Below are positions 55,979-64,000 of a stretch of 64,000 nucleotides of DNA, one piece after another. The stretch spans positions 1,330,001 to 1,394,000 of the forward strand of contig NZ_CP092831.1 of assembly GCF_022531965.1 (NCBI RefSeq). Direction: 5' to 3'. The first letter of the stretch is position 1. Each line of letters begins with the position of its first letter. The stretch comes from Paenibacillus peoriae (GTDB taxonomy: Bacteria; Bacillota; Bacilli; Paenibacillales; Paenibacillaceae). The translations under genes were made by a program, and so were the position numbers. Under the pieces are notes generated by a model. That model did no database searches and was not told where the DNA came from. It saw only the letters and a program-made list of their open reading frames with translations.

Positions 55979-57079
55979 ATGAAAATAGCGATAGCACACG
56001 ATTACTTAATCCAAATGGGCGGAGCGGAAAGGGTAGTAGAGGTATTCCACGATATGTATCCGGAGGCTCCTATCTTCACAACGGTGTTCAGCGACGACCG
56101 CCTGTCGCGTAACTTGAAAGATGCGGATATTAGAGCCACTTGGCTACAAAAAGTCCCAGGAGTGAAGGCCAACTTCAAAGGAGTGCTGCCGCTATATCCC
56201 ATCGCTATCCGTGATTTTGATTTTAGGGATTTCGATATTGTTTTAAGCTCCAGCAGTGCATTTATGAAAAGCATCCAGGTACCCAAACATACGTTTCACA
56301 TTTGTTATTGTCACACACCGATGCGGTTTGCCTGGGATTACGATACATATATGGCCCGGCAGTCCAAATCCAACCTGCTCAAAAACATGCTAAAGCTGTA
56401 CATGAACCGGTTGAAAACATGGGATGCCAAAACTTCGCGCAACGTAGACCAGTTTGTCGCCAACTCTTCGGTTGTTAAAAGAAGAATTTTGCACTATTAC
56501 CAAAGGGATTCGGATGTCATTTTCCCACCTATTAATACATCCCGTTTTAAACGCGCTACAAACATCGGTGACTATTACCTGATCGTATCCCGATTGGTGT
56601 CCTACAAGCGCATCGATCTCGCGATCGAAGCATTCAAACGTAACGGTCTCAAGCTGCGCATTGTGGGTGAAGGACCAGATCGTAAACGACTCGAAGGTAT
56701 GGCTGCCCCGAACATTGAGTTCCTCGGCAGGCTTGAGGACGAAGAGGTTAACAAGCTGATGGCAGAATGCCGAGCGCTCGTTTTTCCGGGCGAAGAGGAC
56801 TTCGGTATTACGCCTTTGGAGGCGAATGCGGCCGGACGGCCTGTCATCGCTTTTCAGGGTGGGGGAGCGCTGGATACGATTGTTCCTCATGTGAACGGCG
56901 TATTTTTCCGCAAGCATCAAGTAGAGGATGTGCTAGAGGCCGTCGCAAAGGTCGAGCAGCATGCATGGAATGTGGACGATATCATTACCCATGCCCGCAA
57001 ATTTGATGAAGATAACTTCAAGGATCAACTGAAAAAGTATGTAGAACAAGCCTATGTGAACTTTCTAAAAGGAGGATGA
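55979..57079 (+). CDS. Glycosyltransferase family 4 (WbaZ-like, possible mannosyltransferase)
   Basis: 366 residues. MKIAIAHDYLIQMGGAERVV, FHICYCHTPMRFAWDYDTY and EEDFGITPLEANAAGRPVIA are typical of the GT4 subgroup often acting with GDP-mannose. The local manC gives GDP-mannose, but the donor is inferred. The Ugd gene overlaps its end. Confidence 0.9.
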   Translation: MKIAIAHDYLIQMGGAERVVEVFHDMYPEAPIFTTVFSDDRLSRNLKDADIRATWLQKVPGVKANFKGVLPLYPIAIRDFDFRDFDIVLSSSSAFMKSIQVPKHTFHICYCHTPMRFAWDYDTYMARQSKSNLLKNMLKLYMNRLKTWDAKTSRNVDQFVANSSVVKRRILHYYQRDSDVIFPPINTSRFKRATNIGDYYLIVSRLVSYKRIDLAIEAFKRNGLKLRIVGEGPDRKRLEGMAAPNIEFLGRLEDEEVNKLMAECRALVFPGEEDFGITPLEANAAGRPVIAFQGGGALDTIVPHVNGVFFRKHQVEDVLEAVAKVEQHAWNVDDIITHARKFDEDNFKDQLKKYVEQAYVNFLKGG

Positions 57080-57084
57080 ACGGA

Positions 57085-58413
57085 ATGAAGCTGGCTGTAA
57101 TTGGTACTGGATACGTTGGGCTCGTCTCGGGTGTATGTTTTGCGCAAAAAGGTAATGAGGTGATTTGTGTCGATCTGGAGCAGTACAAAATCGACATGTT
57201 GAACCGGGCAGAATCTCCGATTTATGAACCGGGTATTGAGGAATTGATCGCGCTGAATCTGGAAGCAGGTCGATTGGAGTTTACTTCGGATTTGGCTGAT
57301 GCGGTACGCCGCTCGGATATCGTCATTTTGGCGGTAGGTACGCCTTCTCTGGCTAACGGCGAGGCGAACTTGTCCTACATTGAACAGGCGGCTGCTGATG
57401 TTGGGAAAGCCATGAACGGGTATAAGATTATTATGACCAAGAGTACTGTACCTGTCGGAACGAACGAAAAGATTAAGGACGTATTGGCTCGTCACACGAG
57501 TTTGTCTTTCGATATCGTATCTGCGCCGGAGTTTCTGAGAGAAGGCTCAGCCATCAATGATACGCTTCATCCGGATCGCATCATTATTGGTTTGGACAAT
57601 ACTGGATTGCGTGAAACAATGGTCACTCTGCATCAGGTGTTCACGGATAAAATCTATGTGACGGATATCCGTAGTGCTGAAATGATCAAATACGCGTCAA
57701 ATGCGTTCCTGGCAACTAAAATTTCGTTCATTAACGAAATCGCTAATATTTGCGAAAAGGTTGGCGCCGATGTAACCTGTGTGGCTGATGGCATGGGTAT
57801 GGACAAACGGATCGGCTCCTCTTTCCTACAAGCAGGGATCGGGTATGGTGGCTCTTGCTTTCCAAAAGACACAAATGCGCTTATCCAAATTGCGGGTAAT
57901 GTAGACTATGAATTTAAGTTGTTGAAATCGGTGGTCGAGGTGAATACCGACCAGCGCTTTATGATTGTATCCAAGCTGCGTGAATCGCTGGGTCAACTGA
58001 ACGGTGTGTCGATTGGCATTTGGGGCCTCGCCTTCAAGCCAAATACAGACGACATCCGCGAAGCTCCAGCACTGGAAATCGTAGAAACACTCATTCAGGC
58101 AGGCGCAATTGTCAAACTGTATGATCCCATTGCGATGGATAAATTCAAGGAGCACGTGGATCACCCGAATATTGTGTGGTGCTCATCCCCACAGCAAGCC
58201 GCCGAAGGTAGCGACGCTGTGTGCCTGTTGACCGATTGGGAAGAGTTCAAAAAGGTCGATCTCGTACAACTGGCCTCCCTTCTGCGCAAACCGGTTCTAA
58301 TTGACGGTCGTAACGTATTCGCCGAGGAACAGATTCAAGGCTCCGGGCTGGAATACTATTCCGTGGGTCGTCCGCGGATGAGTGGGTGGAACAGAGATAA
58401 AGTGGAAGTTTAA
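57085..58413 (+). CDS. ugd: UDP-glucose 6-dehydrogenase
   Basis: 442 residues from ATG 57085; the ATG at 57076 abuts GGAGG and is less likely. Rossmann motif GTGYVGLVSGVCFA, catalytic Cys258 in GGSCFPKD and Lys in KYASNAFLATKISFINE. It oxidises UDP-glucose to UDP-glucuronate with 2 NAD+. It ends inside the beginning of a large inverted repeat. Confidence 0.95.
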   Translation: MKLAVIGTGYVGLVSGVCFAQKGNEVICVDLEQYKIDMLNRAESPIYEPGIEELIALNLEAGRLEFTSDLADAVRRSDIVILAVGTPSLANGEANLSYIEQAAADVGKAMNGYKIIMTKSTVPVGTNEKIKDVLARHTSLSFDIVSAPEFLREGSAINDTLHPDRIIIGLDNTGLRETMVTLHQVFTDKIYVTDIRSAEMIKYASNAFLATKISFINEIANICEKVGADVTCVADGMGMDKRIGSSFLQAGIGYGGSCFPKDTNALIQIAGNVDYEFKLLKSVVEVNTDQRFMIVSKLRESLGQLNGVSIGIWGLAFKPNTDDIREAPALEIVETLIQAGAIVKLYDPIAMDKFKEHVDHPNIVWCSSPQQAAEGSDAVCLLTDWEEFKKVDLVQLASLLRKPVLIDGRNVFAEEQIQGSGLEYYSVGRPRMSGWNRDKVEV

Positions 58414-58603
58414 AAAGTGACTGTGGTGGTGGGGGAGGCGCTGCGCGTGCAGATTGTTCTTCCGATTGCTGTTACCCCCGGATTTTCTTGATTGTGTAAA
58501 ACATTCAAAGGTTAAAATCCGGGGGTAAAGGCAAACGCTGACGCTTCTTCAGAACAATTCTGCCCGCTCCGCTGCTTTCCGCCGTGGAGTCACAGTTTTA
58601 AAC
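58408..58603. repeat. Large imperfect inverted repeat (196 bases) after ugd
   Basis: Arms GTTTAAAA/TTTTAAAC and GTGACT/AGTCAC are outermost; AGATTGTTCT (58451-58460) pairs with AGAACAATTCT (58551-58561); the core TTACCCCCGGATTTT (58472-58486) pairs perfectly over 15 bp with 58514-58528. The element could be a multi-arm RNA, a bidirectional terminator or a dispersed intergenic repeat. Confidence 0.75.
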
Positions 58604-58636
58604 TCCCACCTTATGGGATGGGAGTAGGAAGGGCGT

Positions 58637-58675
58637 ATCGGAAGGAGCGGCGCGGTTGATGCCGCTCCTTCCGAT
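58637..58675. repeat. Perfect 15-bp GC-rich hairpin
   Basis: ATCGGAAGGAGCGGC (58637-58651) pairs with GCCGCTCCTTCCGAT (58661-58675) across a 9-base loop. Smaller hairpins follow at 58699-58712 (AGCGC/GCGCT) and 58721-58744 (GACCGGAC/GTCCGGTC). Confidence 0.75.
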
Positions 58676-58787
58676 CAAAGCGCCTCGCGGCTGGGCCGAG
58701 CGCGTGAGCGCTAACAGGCTGACCGGACTTAATAATGTCCGGTCGCGCCTTTTGCAATAAACGGTATGATCGGCATGATGCATTTTT

Positions 58788-58935
58788 GAGTAGCGCAGGG
58801 GTGGATTTGAATCTGGAGAAGCGATAGCTTTCGCCTTTGGACCGGGATTCAAACCTATATACGATTTTATATAATCGAATGAATCCCGGTCCAACAGCGA
58901 TCGTAAGATCAAATCCAGCCCGTAGCGGACTACTC
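58788..58935. repeat. Second large imperfect inverted repeat (148 bases) before manC
   Basis: GAGTAG/CTACTC are the ends; GGATTTGAATCT (58803-58814) pairs with AGATCAAATCC (58906-58916) and GGACCGGGATTCA (58839-58851) with its complement at 58880-58892. It ends 51 bases before the manC start. Confidence 0.75.
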
Positions 58936-58986
58936 AACCCTGCCCCATCCGATCACCCATACATTATAGAGAGGAAGTGGAGAGTT

Positions 58987-60363
58987 ATGAAGCTCGTACT
59001 TTTGTCTGGTGGTTCCGGTAAAAGATTATGGCCTTTGTCCAACGATTCCCGTTCCAAACAATTTTTGAAGGTACTGGAGAGCCCGGAGGGGACTTCGGAA
59101 TCCATGGTACAGCGGGTATGGAGACAATTGGGAGACAACGGATTATCAGAATCCTCGTTTATTGCGACAGGGAGAGCACAGGTCGAAATGATCCAGAGTC
59201 AGGTTGGGCCGAATACGCGTATCATTGTTGAGCCAGAACGCAGAGACACCTTTCCTGCGATTGCGCTGACAGCGACTTATTTATATTCCATTGCAGGTGT
59301 TTCACCTGATGAAATTGTAGCTATATTGCCTGTAGATCCTTATGTTGAGGATGCTTTCTTCGCCTCCGTAGCCCAACTGGAACATACGCTTCAGGAGAGT
59401 GAAGGCAAGCTTGCATTAATCGGGGTTGTCCCTTCCTATCCTTCAGAGAAATATGGTTACATTATTCCGAAAAACGATGCCACCCAAGGTAGCACTGGCT
59501 ACCGCGAAGTGAGCCATTTTCAAGAGAAACCCGACCGGGAGCAGGCGGAGCGTCTGATTGAACGCAATGCTCTATGGAACTGCGGGGTTTTTGCGTTCAA
59601 ATTAAGTTATTTGCTGGATATCTTGGCATCCAAGGGATTGCCGCTGAATTATGAAGAAATGCAAAAGCAATACGCATCTCTGGAAAAAATCAGTTTTGAC
59701 TATGAAGTAGTCGAGAAGGAAAAGGACATTGTAGTTCTTCCGTATGATGGTTTTTGGAAGGATTTAGGTACTTGGAATACGCTCACAGAAGAAATGTCTA
59801 ATCAACAAGTGGGCAGAGGTGTAGTAACGGAGGATTGCGTCAATACGAGTCTTATTAACGAGTTGGACATTCCTGTGGCGATCATTGGAACGAATGATCT
59901 GATTGTAGCCGCTAGCCCGGATGGCATTCTTGTGACCAATAAGGCAGAAAGTCCTCGTATTAAAGAAGTGCTCAAGGCTCATGATCAGCGTCCAATGTAT
60001 GAAGAACGTCGTTGGGGGCAGTATCGGGTTGTGGATTATGTCAAATATGACGAGGGTAACGAGGTATTGACCAAACGAATCCGCGTACGAAAAGGCAAAA
60101 ATATCAGCTACCAGCTTCATTTCAAACGGAGTGAAATCTGGACCATTATTAGCGGTGAAGCGGAAATTATTTTGAATGAGAAGCTACACAAAGTAAAGGC
60201 TGGTGATGTAGTCCGCATTCCTGAAGGGACGAAGCATAGCATTTTGGCTGTGACCGATGTGGATTTTATTGAGGTGCAGACTGGCTCTGAATTGGTTGAA
60301 GAGGATATTGTCCGCTTTTGTATGGATTGGAATGAAATTTCCCGTCACCAATTTATCTCATAA
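58987..60363 (+). CDS. manC: Mannose-1-phosphate guanylyltransferase / mannose-6-phosphate isomerase
   Basis: 458 residues from ATG 58987 after a GAGAGGAAGTGGAG stretch. The N-terminal nucleotidyltransferase domain (LSGGSGKRLWPLSNDSRSKQ) makes GDP-mannose; the C-terminal cupin (about 355-455, SYQLHFKRSEIWTIISGEAE) is the isomerase-like part of type II enzymes. Supplies GDP-mannose (and GDP-fucose precursors) to the cluster. Confidence 0.94.
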   Translation: MKLVLLSGGSGKRLWPLSNDSRSKQFLKVLESPEGTSESMVQRVWRQLGDNGLSESSFIATGRAQVEMIQSQVGPNTRIIVEPERRDTFPAIALTATYLYSIAGVSPDEIVAILPVDPYVEDAFFASVAQLEHTLQESEGKLALIGVVPSYPSEKYGYIIPKNDATQGSTGYREVSHFQEKPDREQAERLIERNALWNCGVFAFKLSYLLDILASKGLPLNYEEMQKQYASLEKISFDYEVVEKEKDIVVLPYDGFWKDLGTWNTLTEEMSNQQVGRGVVTEDCVNTSLINELDIPVAIIGTNDLIVAASPDGILVTNKAESPRIKEVLKAHDQRPMYEERRWGQYRVVDYVKYDEGNEVLTKRIRVRKGKNISYQLHFKRSEIWTIISGEAEIILNEKLHKVKAGDVVRIPEGTKHSILAVTDVDFIEVQTGSELVEEDIVRFCMDWNEISRHQFIS

Positions 60364-60390
60364 TTATTTTCGTAAAAACGAAAAAAAGAC

Positions 60391-60451
60391 AAATTCATGA
60401 AAATTCATGGCCCAAACTGTCGAATTTGGGCGAAAACCTGTAAATTCATGA
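60391..60451. promoter_or_regulatory. Three AAATTCATG boxes before the riboswitch
   Basis: AAATTCATGA (60391-60400), AAATTCATGG (60401-60410) and AAATTCATGA (60442-60451). The first two are one helical turn apart; the third is about four turns further and overlaps the probable -35. Between them CCCAAA/TTTGGG forms a small hairpin (60411-60430). They look like binding sites of a transcription factor. Confidence 0.5.
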
Positions 60452-60478
60452 ACATGACCTATTAAATTTTGGTAAAAT
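60449..60478 (+). promoter_or_regulatory. Probable promoter of the riboswitch-GH26 transcript
   Basis: Extended -10 TGGTAAAAT with hexamer TAAAAT at 60473-60478, and TGAACA (60449-60454) as a weak -35 with 18-bp spacing. Start would be near 60485, about 40 bases before the riboswitch. Confidence 0.5.
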
Positions 60479-60523
60479 AAAGTCGATACTTAGGGTAAGA
60501 AGGAATCCAAACTCCTTCCAACG

Positions 60524-60606
60524 ATAAACGCAGCCCTGTCGAAAGGCAGGTACGCAAAGCTAAAGGGCCTTCCACAAGGATGGCAGCCTGGCTACCGAAA
60601 GGAAGA
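60524..60606 (+). promoter_or_regulatory. Cyclic di-GMP-I (GEMM-I) riboswitch
   Basis: The conserved parts are in order: ACGCAG, stem CCTGTC-GAAA-GGCAGG with GNRA tetraloop, TACGCAAAGCTAAAGGGCC, second stem GCCTTCC/GGATGGC, and AGCCTGGCTACCGAA. These match the GEMM-I consensus including the tetraloop-receptor partner. The ribosome site AAAGGAAG (60598-60605) directly follows the aptamer, so control of translation by c-di-GMP is likely. Confidence 0.9.
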
Positions 60607-60612
60607 GCGAAA

Positions 60613-62214
60613 GTGAGATTCAATTTTATTCCTCTGTATCGACTGATACGTCATGTACTCCCCGTTGTTATACTTTTTTCATTGTTGCCCGTCGGTTTTG
60701 GTGATTCTCTGTCTGTGGCGAATGCCGCTTCATTACAACCTGTTAATTCGGACGCTTCTATTCAGGCCCGTGAACTATACAATTATTTACTCAACATCTC
60801 AGGGAAAAAAATAGTCACCGGTCAGCATGATTATTTGGAAAGTCCGGATGAATTAAGTAACAAGGTCCAAAAAATCAGTCAGGCATATGTAGGTGTACAC
60901 GGCTATGAGATGGGAGCTATCTCTGGTCAATCTGACGCTACAGAAGCAGCGCAACGTAAAAATGTCGTCGATAGTGCTATCCGTTGGGACAGATCCGGTG
61001 GTATTGTGACGATGACTTTTCATGAAGCGCTACCAGGTAGGCCACTGACTTGGGCCAATGTACAGGCGAAAGTAAGTCAGACAGAGTTCAACAAATACGT
61101 GACCCCAGGTACTACGCAGTATAACCTCCTCATTGCCGATCTGGATAAGGTCGCTGTATCGTTAAAGCAGCTTCGTGATGCAGGGGTTCCGGTTTTGTGG
61201 AGACCTTACCACGAGATGAATGGCGACTGGTTCTGGTGGGGAAACAAAAATAATTTCAATCAGCTATGGAATATCATGTACGACCGTTTTACCAACACAC
61301 ATCAATTGAACAATCTGCTGTGGGTATGGAGTCCGAATGCGCCCAATTCGTATACTGTCCCGTACACCCCGAAATACCCGGGGGATGACAGAGTGGACAT
61401 CTTGGCAGTAGATATTTACAACAATGATTTTAAGCAAAGTCATTACGAAGGTCTGCTTGGGCTGGCACGGAATAAGCCGATTGCCATTGGGGAGCACGGT
61501 GAGATGCCTAGTTCTGAGGTGTTGCAGGCTCAACCTAAATGGGTATATTCCATGACTTGGGGCAAGATGCTGACTGAGAATAACACAACAAATCAAATTC
61601 AGGATTATATGAATGATTCGAGGAGTTTGACGCGGGATGATGTGAAGAATGGATTGGAAACGATTCAACCACCTGGGACAGATATACCGACCTTACCGGA
61701 CGAGGGACAAAGTGAGCCTATCCCGGCTCCGCCAGTAGTGATCGTTCCCCCAGCTCCGACTCCTCCTTCTGTTCCTGATGTGGTATATGTGAACGGGTTG
61801 CGTGGCGAATATTTTAACAATATGAATTTGAATGGAAGTCCTGTTTTGATCCGTACAGATAGCAAGCTGGACTACAACTGGCGTGCCAATGCAGCTGACC
61901 CTAAGGTGAATGCCGATCAGTTCTCGGTTCGCTGGACGGGTAAAATCAAACCGCAATATAGCGAGACCTATACGTTCACCACGATATCCGATGATGGTAT
62001 CCGTGTATGGGTAGACGGCAAGTTGGTGATTGACAGCTGGTTCAAACAAAGCTGGACAGAGCGTAAAGGCAGTATGACTTTGGAAGCAGGCAAAATGGTA
62101 GATTTAAAAGTAGAATACTATGATGAAAAAGGCGACGCGATGGCACGTCTAATGTGGGAAAGTCAGCATGAAGCGAAAGCGGTGATTCCCGGAAACGCTT
62201 TGTTTCTTCCTTGA
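60613..62214 (+). CDS. Secreted GH26 beta-mannanase-type hydrolase with PA14 domain
   Basis: 533 residues from GTG 60613 (AAAGGAAG 7-8 bases upstream); an upstream in-frame ATG at 60580 lies inside the riboswitch. Signal peptide to about residue 38 (SVANA). GH26 domain about 45-365 with acid/base E201 (WRPYHEMNGDWFWWG) and nucleophile E294 (AIGEHGEMP). A Pro-rich linker (about 373-405) and PA14 domain (about 407-533, GLRGEYFNNMNL, RVWVDGKLVID) follow. It probably cuts a mannose-containing polymer, perhaps the cluster's own exopolysaccharide. Confidence 0.92.
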   Translation: MRFNFIPLYRLIRHVLPVVILFSLLPVGFGDSLSVANAASLQPVNSDASIQARELYNYLLNISGKKIVTGQHDYLESPDELSNKVQKISQAYVGVHGYEMGAISGQSDATEAAQRKNVVDSAIRWDRSGGIVTMTFHEALPGRPLTWANVQAKVSQTEFNKYVTPGTTQYNLLIADLDKVAVSLKQLRDAGVPVLWRPYHEMNGDWFWWGNKNNFNQLWNIMYDRFTNTHQLNNLLWVWSPNAPNSYTVPYTPKYPGDDRVDILAVDIYNNDFKQSHYEGLLGLARNKPIAIGEHGEMPSSEVLQAQPKWVYSMTWGKMLTENNTTNQIQDYMNDSRSLTRDDVKNGLETIQPPGTDIPTLPDEGQSEPIPAPPVVIVPPAPTPPSVPDVVYVNGLRGEYFNNMNLNGSPVLIRTDSKLDYNWRANAADPKVNADQFSVRWTGKIKPQYSETYTFTTISDDGIRVWVDGKLVIDSWFKQSWTERKGSMTLEAGKMVDLKVEYYDEKGDAMARLMWESQHEAKAVIPGNALFLP

Positions 62215-62262
62215 TTAATACTCTTTCCCGGTCCAAAAATTTGAGGAGAGAGGGTCGATCAT

Positions 62263-64000
62263 ATGATAAAAAAATGGTTATCCCATAGGTATACAGTAGT
62301 TTTATCTGGACTACTAGCGATCGTAGCTATAGCGATGATCGCTTGGTTTATATACACGCCTTCAAGAAGCGCAGAATTGCAGACGGATAAAGTAGCAGCT
62401 GCCAGTCCAGTATGGAAGCTGGGGCAGAGGGATGACTCTTCAGCGGAATTCAAAGGTGTGGTCGGCAGGGATAATATCGACATTTCTACAGCAGCTGCCT
62501 CTACCGAATCATCTGCTAAAGGAGCAATGTCAGCGTTGTCGGTAGCAGAAGAGAGTACAACAGTTCCGGTATTGCTCAGCAGTGGAGATATTCCTCCCGG
62601 TTTGAATGCGTCCACGAACCCTGAACTGACACTCCAGTATAAGCTGAATCAGATTCCTCCCAATGGTATGATATTCCGTGTTCGGATTTTAGATGCGGGC
62701 AAAGCAGTCCCACAAATGGCTGTATTTTCAAATCAACAGCTGTCCGGTATTATTCAGATTGCCGGAGTATCCGGTACTGGGAGTGCTTATAATTTCAAAA
62801 ACAACTACGAGCTGTATATACCCAAAGAGCAATTGCAAAGCGGTGTTAACGTACTCAAGCTAAAGACAGCGCGCTGCCTATACTGCTCCTCTGCAGAAGA
62901 TAAAAATGTGTGGTGGACTTGGGATGACTTGAGCTTGGAGACGTTAGCTTCACCTGCGACCGAACCGGTACACGGTAAATATATACTGACCGGAACAAAT
63001 GTGAACAATAAAGAATTTTATTATGATCAGGGTGCAGTTAAGCATTTACCATACGTTCTCAAATGGCTGGGAATTGCTTATAGTGGCAATGTCATGAGGG
63101 TCACCTGTGCCAGCAATGTGGGCAAGGCATGTACAGACGTGGATGATTACTATCAAACGTTAAAGCAGTATAATATGCAATCGTCTGCTTTGTATTTATA
63201 TACAGGTGATATCAAGCTGCAAAAAGATGGTTCTCTGCCAGAAACGGCCAAGCAAAAGTTGCGCGATTATGTAAAAAAATACGGTTCTTATCTTCAATAT
63301 TATGAAGTAGATAACGAACCTGGATTATTTAATCGCTCCAAGGCGGTAAATCTGGCTGTAGCTAAGTGGTTGAATACGGAAGGGAAGCAATTGGCACCGC
63401 ATCTCAAAACGGTAGCGCCGGGTTGGGCCTACTGGCCGACGTACTCTACCAAGGCGTGCAAAAATCAAACCGGAGGTACGAAAAAATGCGGTGATCCGGA
63501 TGGATGGGAGCGAGACCCGGCGCAGCGTAAACAGCTGGAGGAAGTCACTGATCTGACCAACGGACACGCCTACGGTGAATCGTATAATGAAGAGGGCGGG
63601 GGCAGCTTCATTCAAAATTTGAAAACCTTCGGCGGTTCGAGCGACGGACTGGCGAAGAAGATGCTGAACACGGAGTTCGGTACCAATGATACGCATCGAG
63701 ATAATCCAGATTATGGGGCTAGTCAGCCACAAGCAGCCGCATTCGACCGGATTATGCGTTCACAAATTGGGTTTGCCGATATGTTTATCCAGCACGCTGC
63801 TTTTTATAAAGATTATACGCTGTTTAAAACAGGCTTCGATCTGCAAAGTCATAACCCGGCCAACACAGAAATTTATCCGTTCGGGCAGGGACAGGACACT
63901 CGTGTTAAGATCATGAGACGCTTGAGTCTAGCCTATGCCACCCATGGAAAACCTCTGACTTATACAGTGCTGAATCCAGAGGATACCAAGGATAAAATGG
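62263..64000 (+). CDS. Membrane-anchored clan-A-like glycoside hydrolase (partial, runs off the window)
   Basis: At least 579 residues, open to the window end; start ATG 62263 after GAGGAGAGAGGG. A signal-anchor segment lies at about residues 10-32 (TVVLSGLLAIVAIAMIAWFI). Residues about 115-225 look like a beta-sandwich (LQSGVNVLKLKT, NVWWTWDDLSLE). The main domain has DNEP (E352) as probable acid/base and NTEFG (E471) as probable nucleophile, the pattern of retaining TIM-barrel enzymes (GH5/GH39-like). Family not fixed. It follows GH26 by 48 bases under the same riboswitch transcript. Confidence 0.7.
   Translation, partial: MIKKWLSHRYTVVLSGLLAIVAIAMIAWFIYTPSRSAELQTDKVAAASPVWKLGQRDDSSAEFKGVVGRDNIDISTAAASTESSAKGAMSALSVAEESTTVPVLLSSGDIPPGLNASTNPELTLQYKLNQIPPNGMIFRVRILDAGKAVPQMAVFSNQQLSGIIQIAGVSGTGSAYNFKNNYELYIPKEQLQSGVNVLKLKTARCLYCSSAEDKNVWWTWDDLSLETLASPATEPVHGKYILTGTNVNNKEFYYDQGAVKHLPYVLKWLGIAYSGNVMRVTCASNVGKACTDVDDYYQTLKQYNMQSSALYLYTGDIKLQKDGSLPETAKQKLRDYVKKYGSYLQYYEVDNEPGLFNRSKAVNLAVAKWLNTEGKQLAPHLKTVAPGWAYWPTYSTKACKNQTGGTKKCGDPDGWERDPAQRKQLEEVTDLTNGHAYGESYNEEGGGSFIQNLKTFGGSSDGLAKKMLNTEFGTNDTHRDNPDYGASQPQAAAFDRIMRSQIGFADMFIQHAAFYKDYTLFKTGFDLQSHNPANTEIYPFGQGQDTRVKIMRRLSLAYATHGKPLTYTVLNPEDTKDKM

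Noticed and set aside
1..64000. CRISPR arrays, tRNA and rRNA genes.
   Set aside because: No regularly spaced repeats, tRNA-like cloverleafs or rRNA signatures were seen on either strand by reading; a tRNAscan run would settle the tRNA question.

Overview
The window reads as a chromosomal stretch of a Gram-positive spore-former, most likely Paenibacillus of the P. polymyxa group. Evidence: strong GGAGG ribosome sites with many GTG/TTG starts, a SleB/CwlJ-type cell-wall hydrolase, a PBSX-like (xkd) contractile tail operon, a LexA box of Bacillus type, and an exopolysaccharide locus whose content (GalU, Ugd, ManC, tyrosine-kinase pair, GH26) resembles the paenan (pep) cluster described in P. polymyxa. 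No rRNA, tRNA or CRISPR array was seen.

Layout. (1) 0-2 kb: a secreted LysM-anchored 5'-nucleotidase. (2) 2.1-19.6 kb: a self-contained phage-tail module. Control genes ImmA-like protease, Xre repressor and ArpU-like regulator, then a LexA box and a terminator-containing leader, then the ordered set tail terminator-like protein, sheath, tube, chaperone with a predicted -1 frameshift, tape measure, LysM baseplate protein, hub, XkdR, XkdS, baseplate J, XkdU, fibre, holin and GH25 lysin. No terminase, portal, capsid, integrase or replication gene is present, so this is best read as a contractile tailocin (R-type bacteriocin), not a prophage. (3) 20.3-24.0 kb: lipoprotein and two permeases of a peptide ABC importer without ATPases. 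(4) 24.1-28.5 kb: an AT-richer, apparently acquired segment: ISL3 transposase remnant, a MerR regulator and a divergent set (DedA gene broken by an in-frame stop, GNAT acetyltransferase, multidrug ABC exporter) with a textbook 19-bp-spacer MerR promoter. (5) 28.9-35.8 kb: housekeeping genes (dGTPase, flavin monooxygenase, RNA methyltransferase, 2-hydroxyacid dehydrogenase, ThpR, SleB-like hydrolase, UPF0173 hydrolase). (6) 36.3-40.9 kb: a glutamate synthase large subunit without its small subunit nearby. (7) 41.2-43.6 kb: a NarL-type two-component system. (8) 43.9-64 kb: a Wzx/Wzy-type exopolysaccharide cluster.

In the exopolysaccharide cluster a Wzz-like co-polymerase and BY-kinase are followed by GalU, a priming sugar transferase, six glycosyltransferases plus a WecG/TagA-type enzyme, two Wzy-like polymerases, one flippase, Ugd and bifunctional ManC. 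UDP-Glc, UDP-GlcA and GDP-Man are thus supplied locally. Between ugd and manC lies about 570 bp of non-coding DNA folded into very large imperfect palindromes. After manC a c-di-GMP-I riboswitch, preceded by repeated AAATTCATG boxes, controls a secreted GH26 + PA14 enzyme and a membrane-anchored clan-A-like glycosidase that runs off the window.

The most interesting items are the headless tail locus with its predicted programmed frameshift, the riboswitch-controlled polysaccharide hydrolases, the giant palindromes, and the MerR-controlled island with its broken DedA gene.
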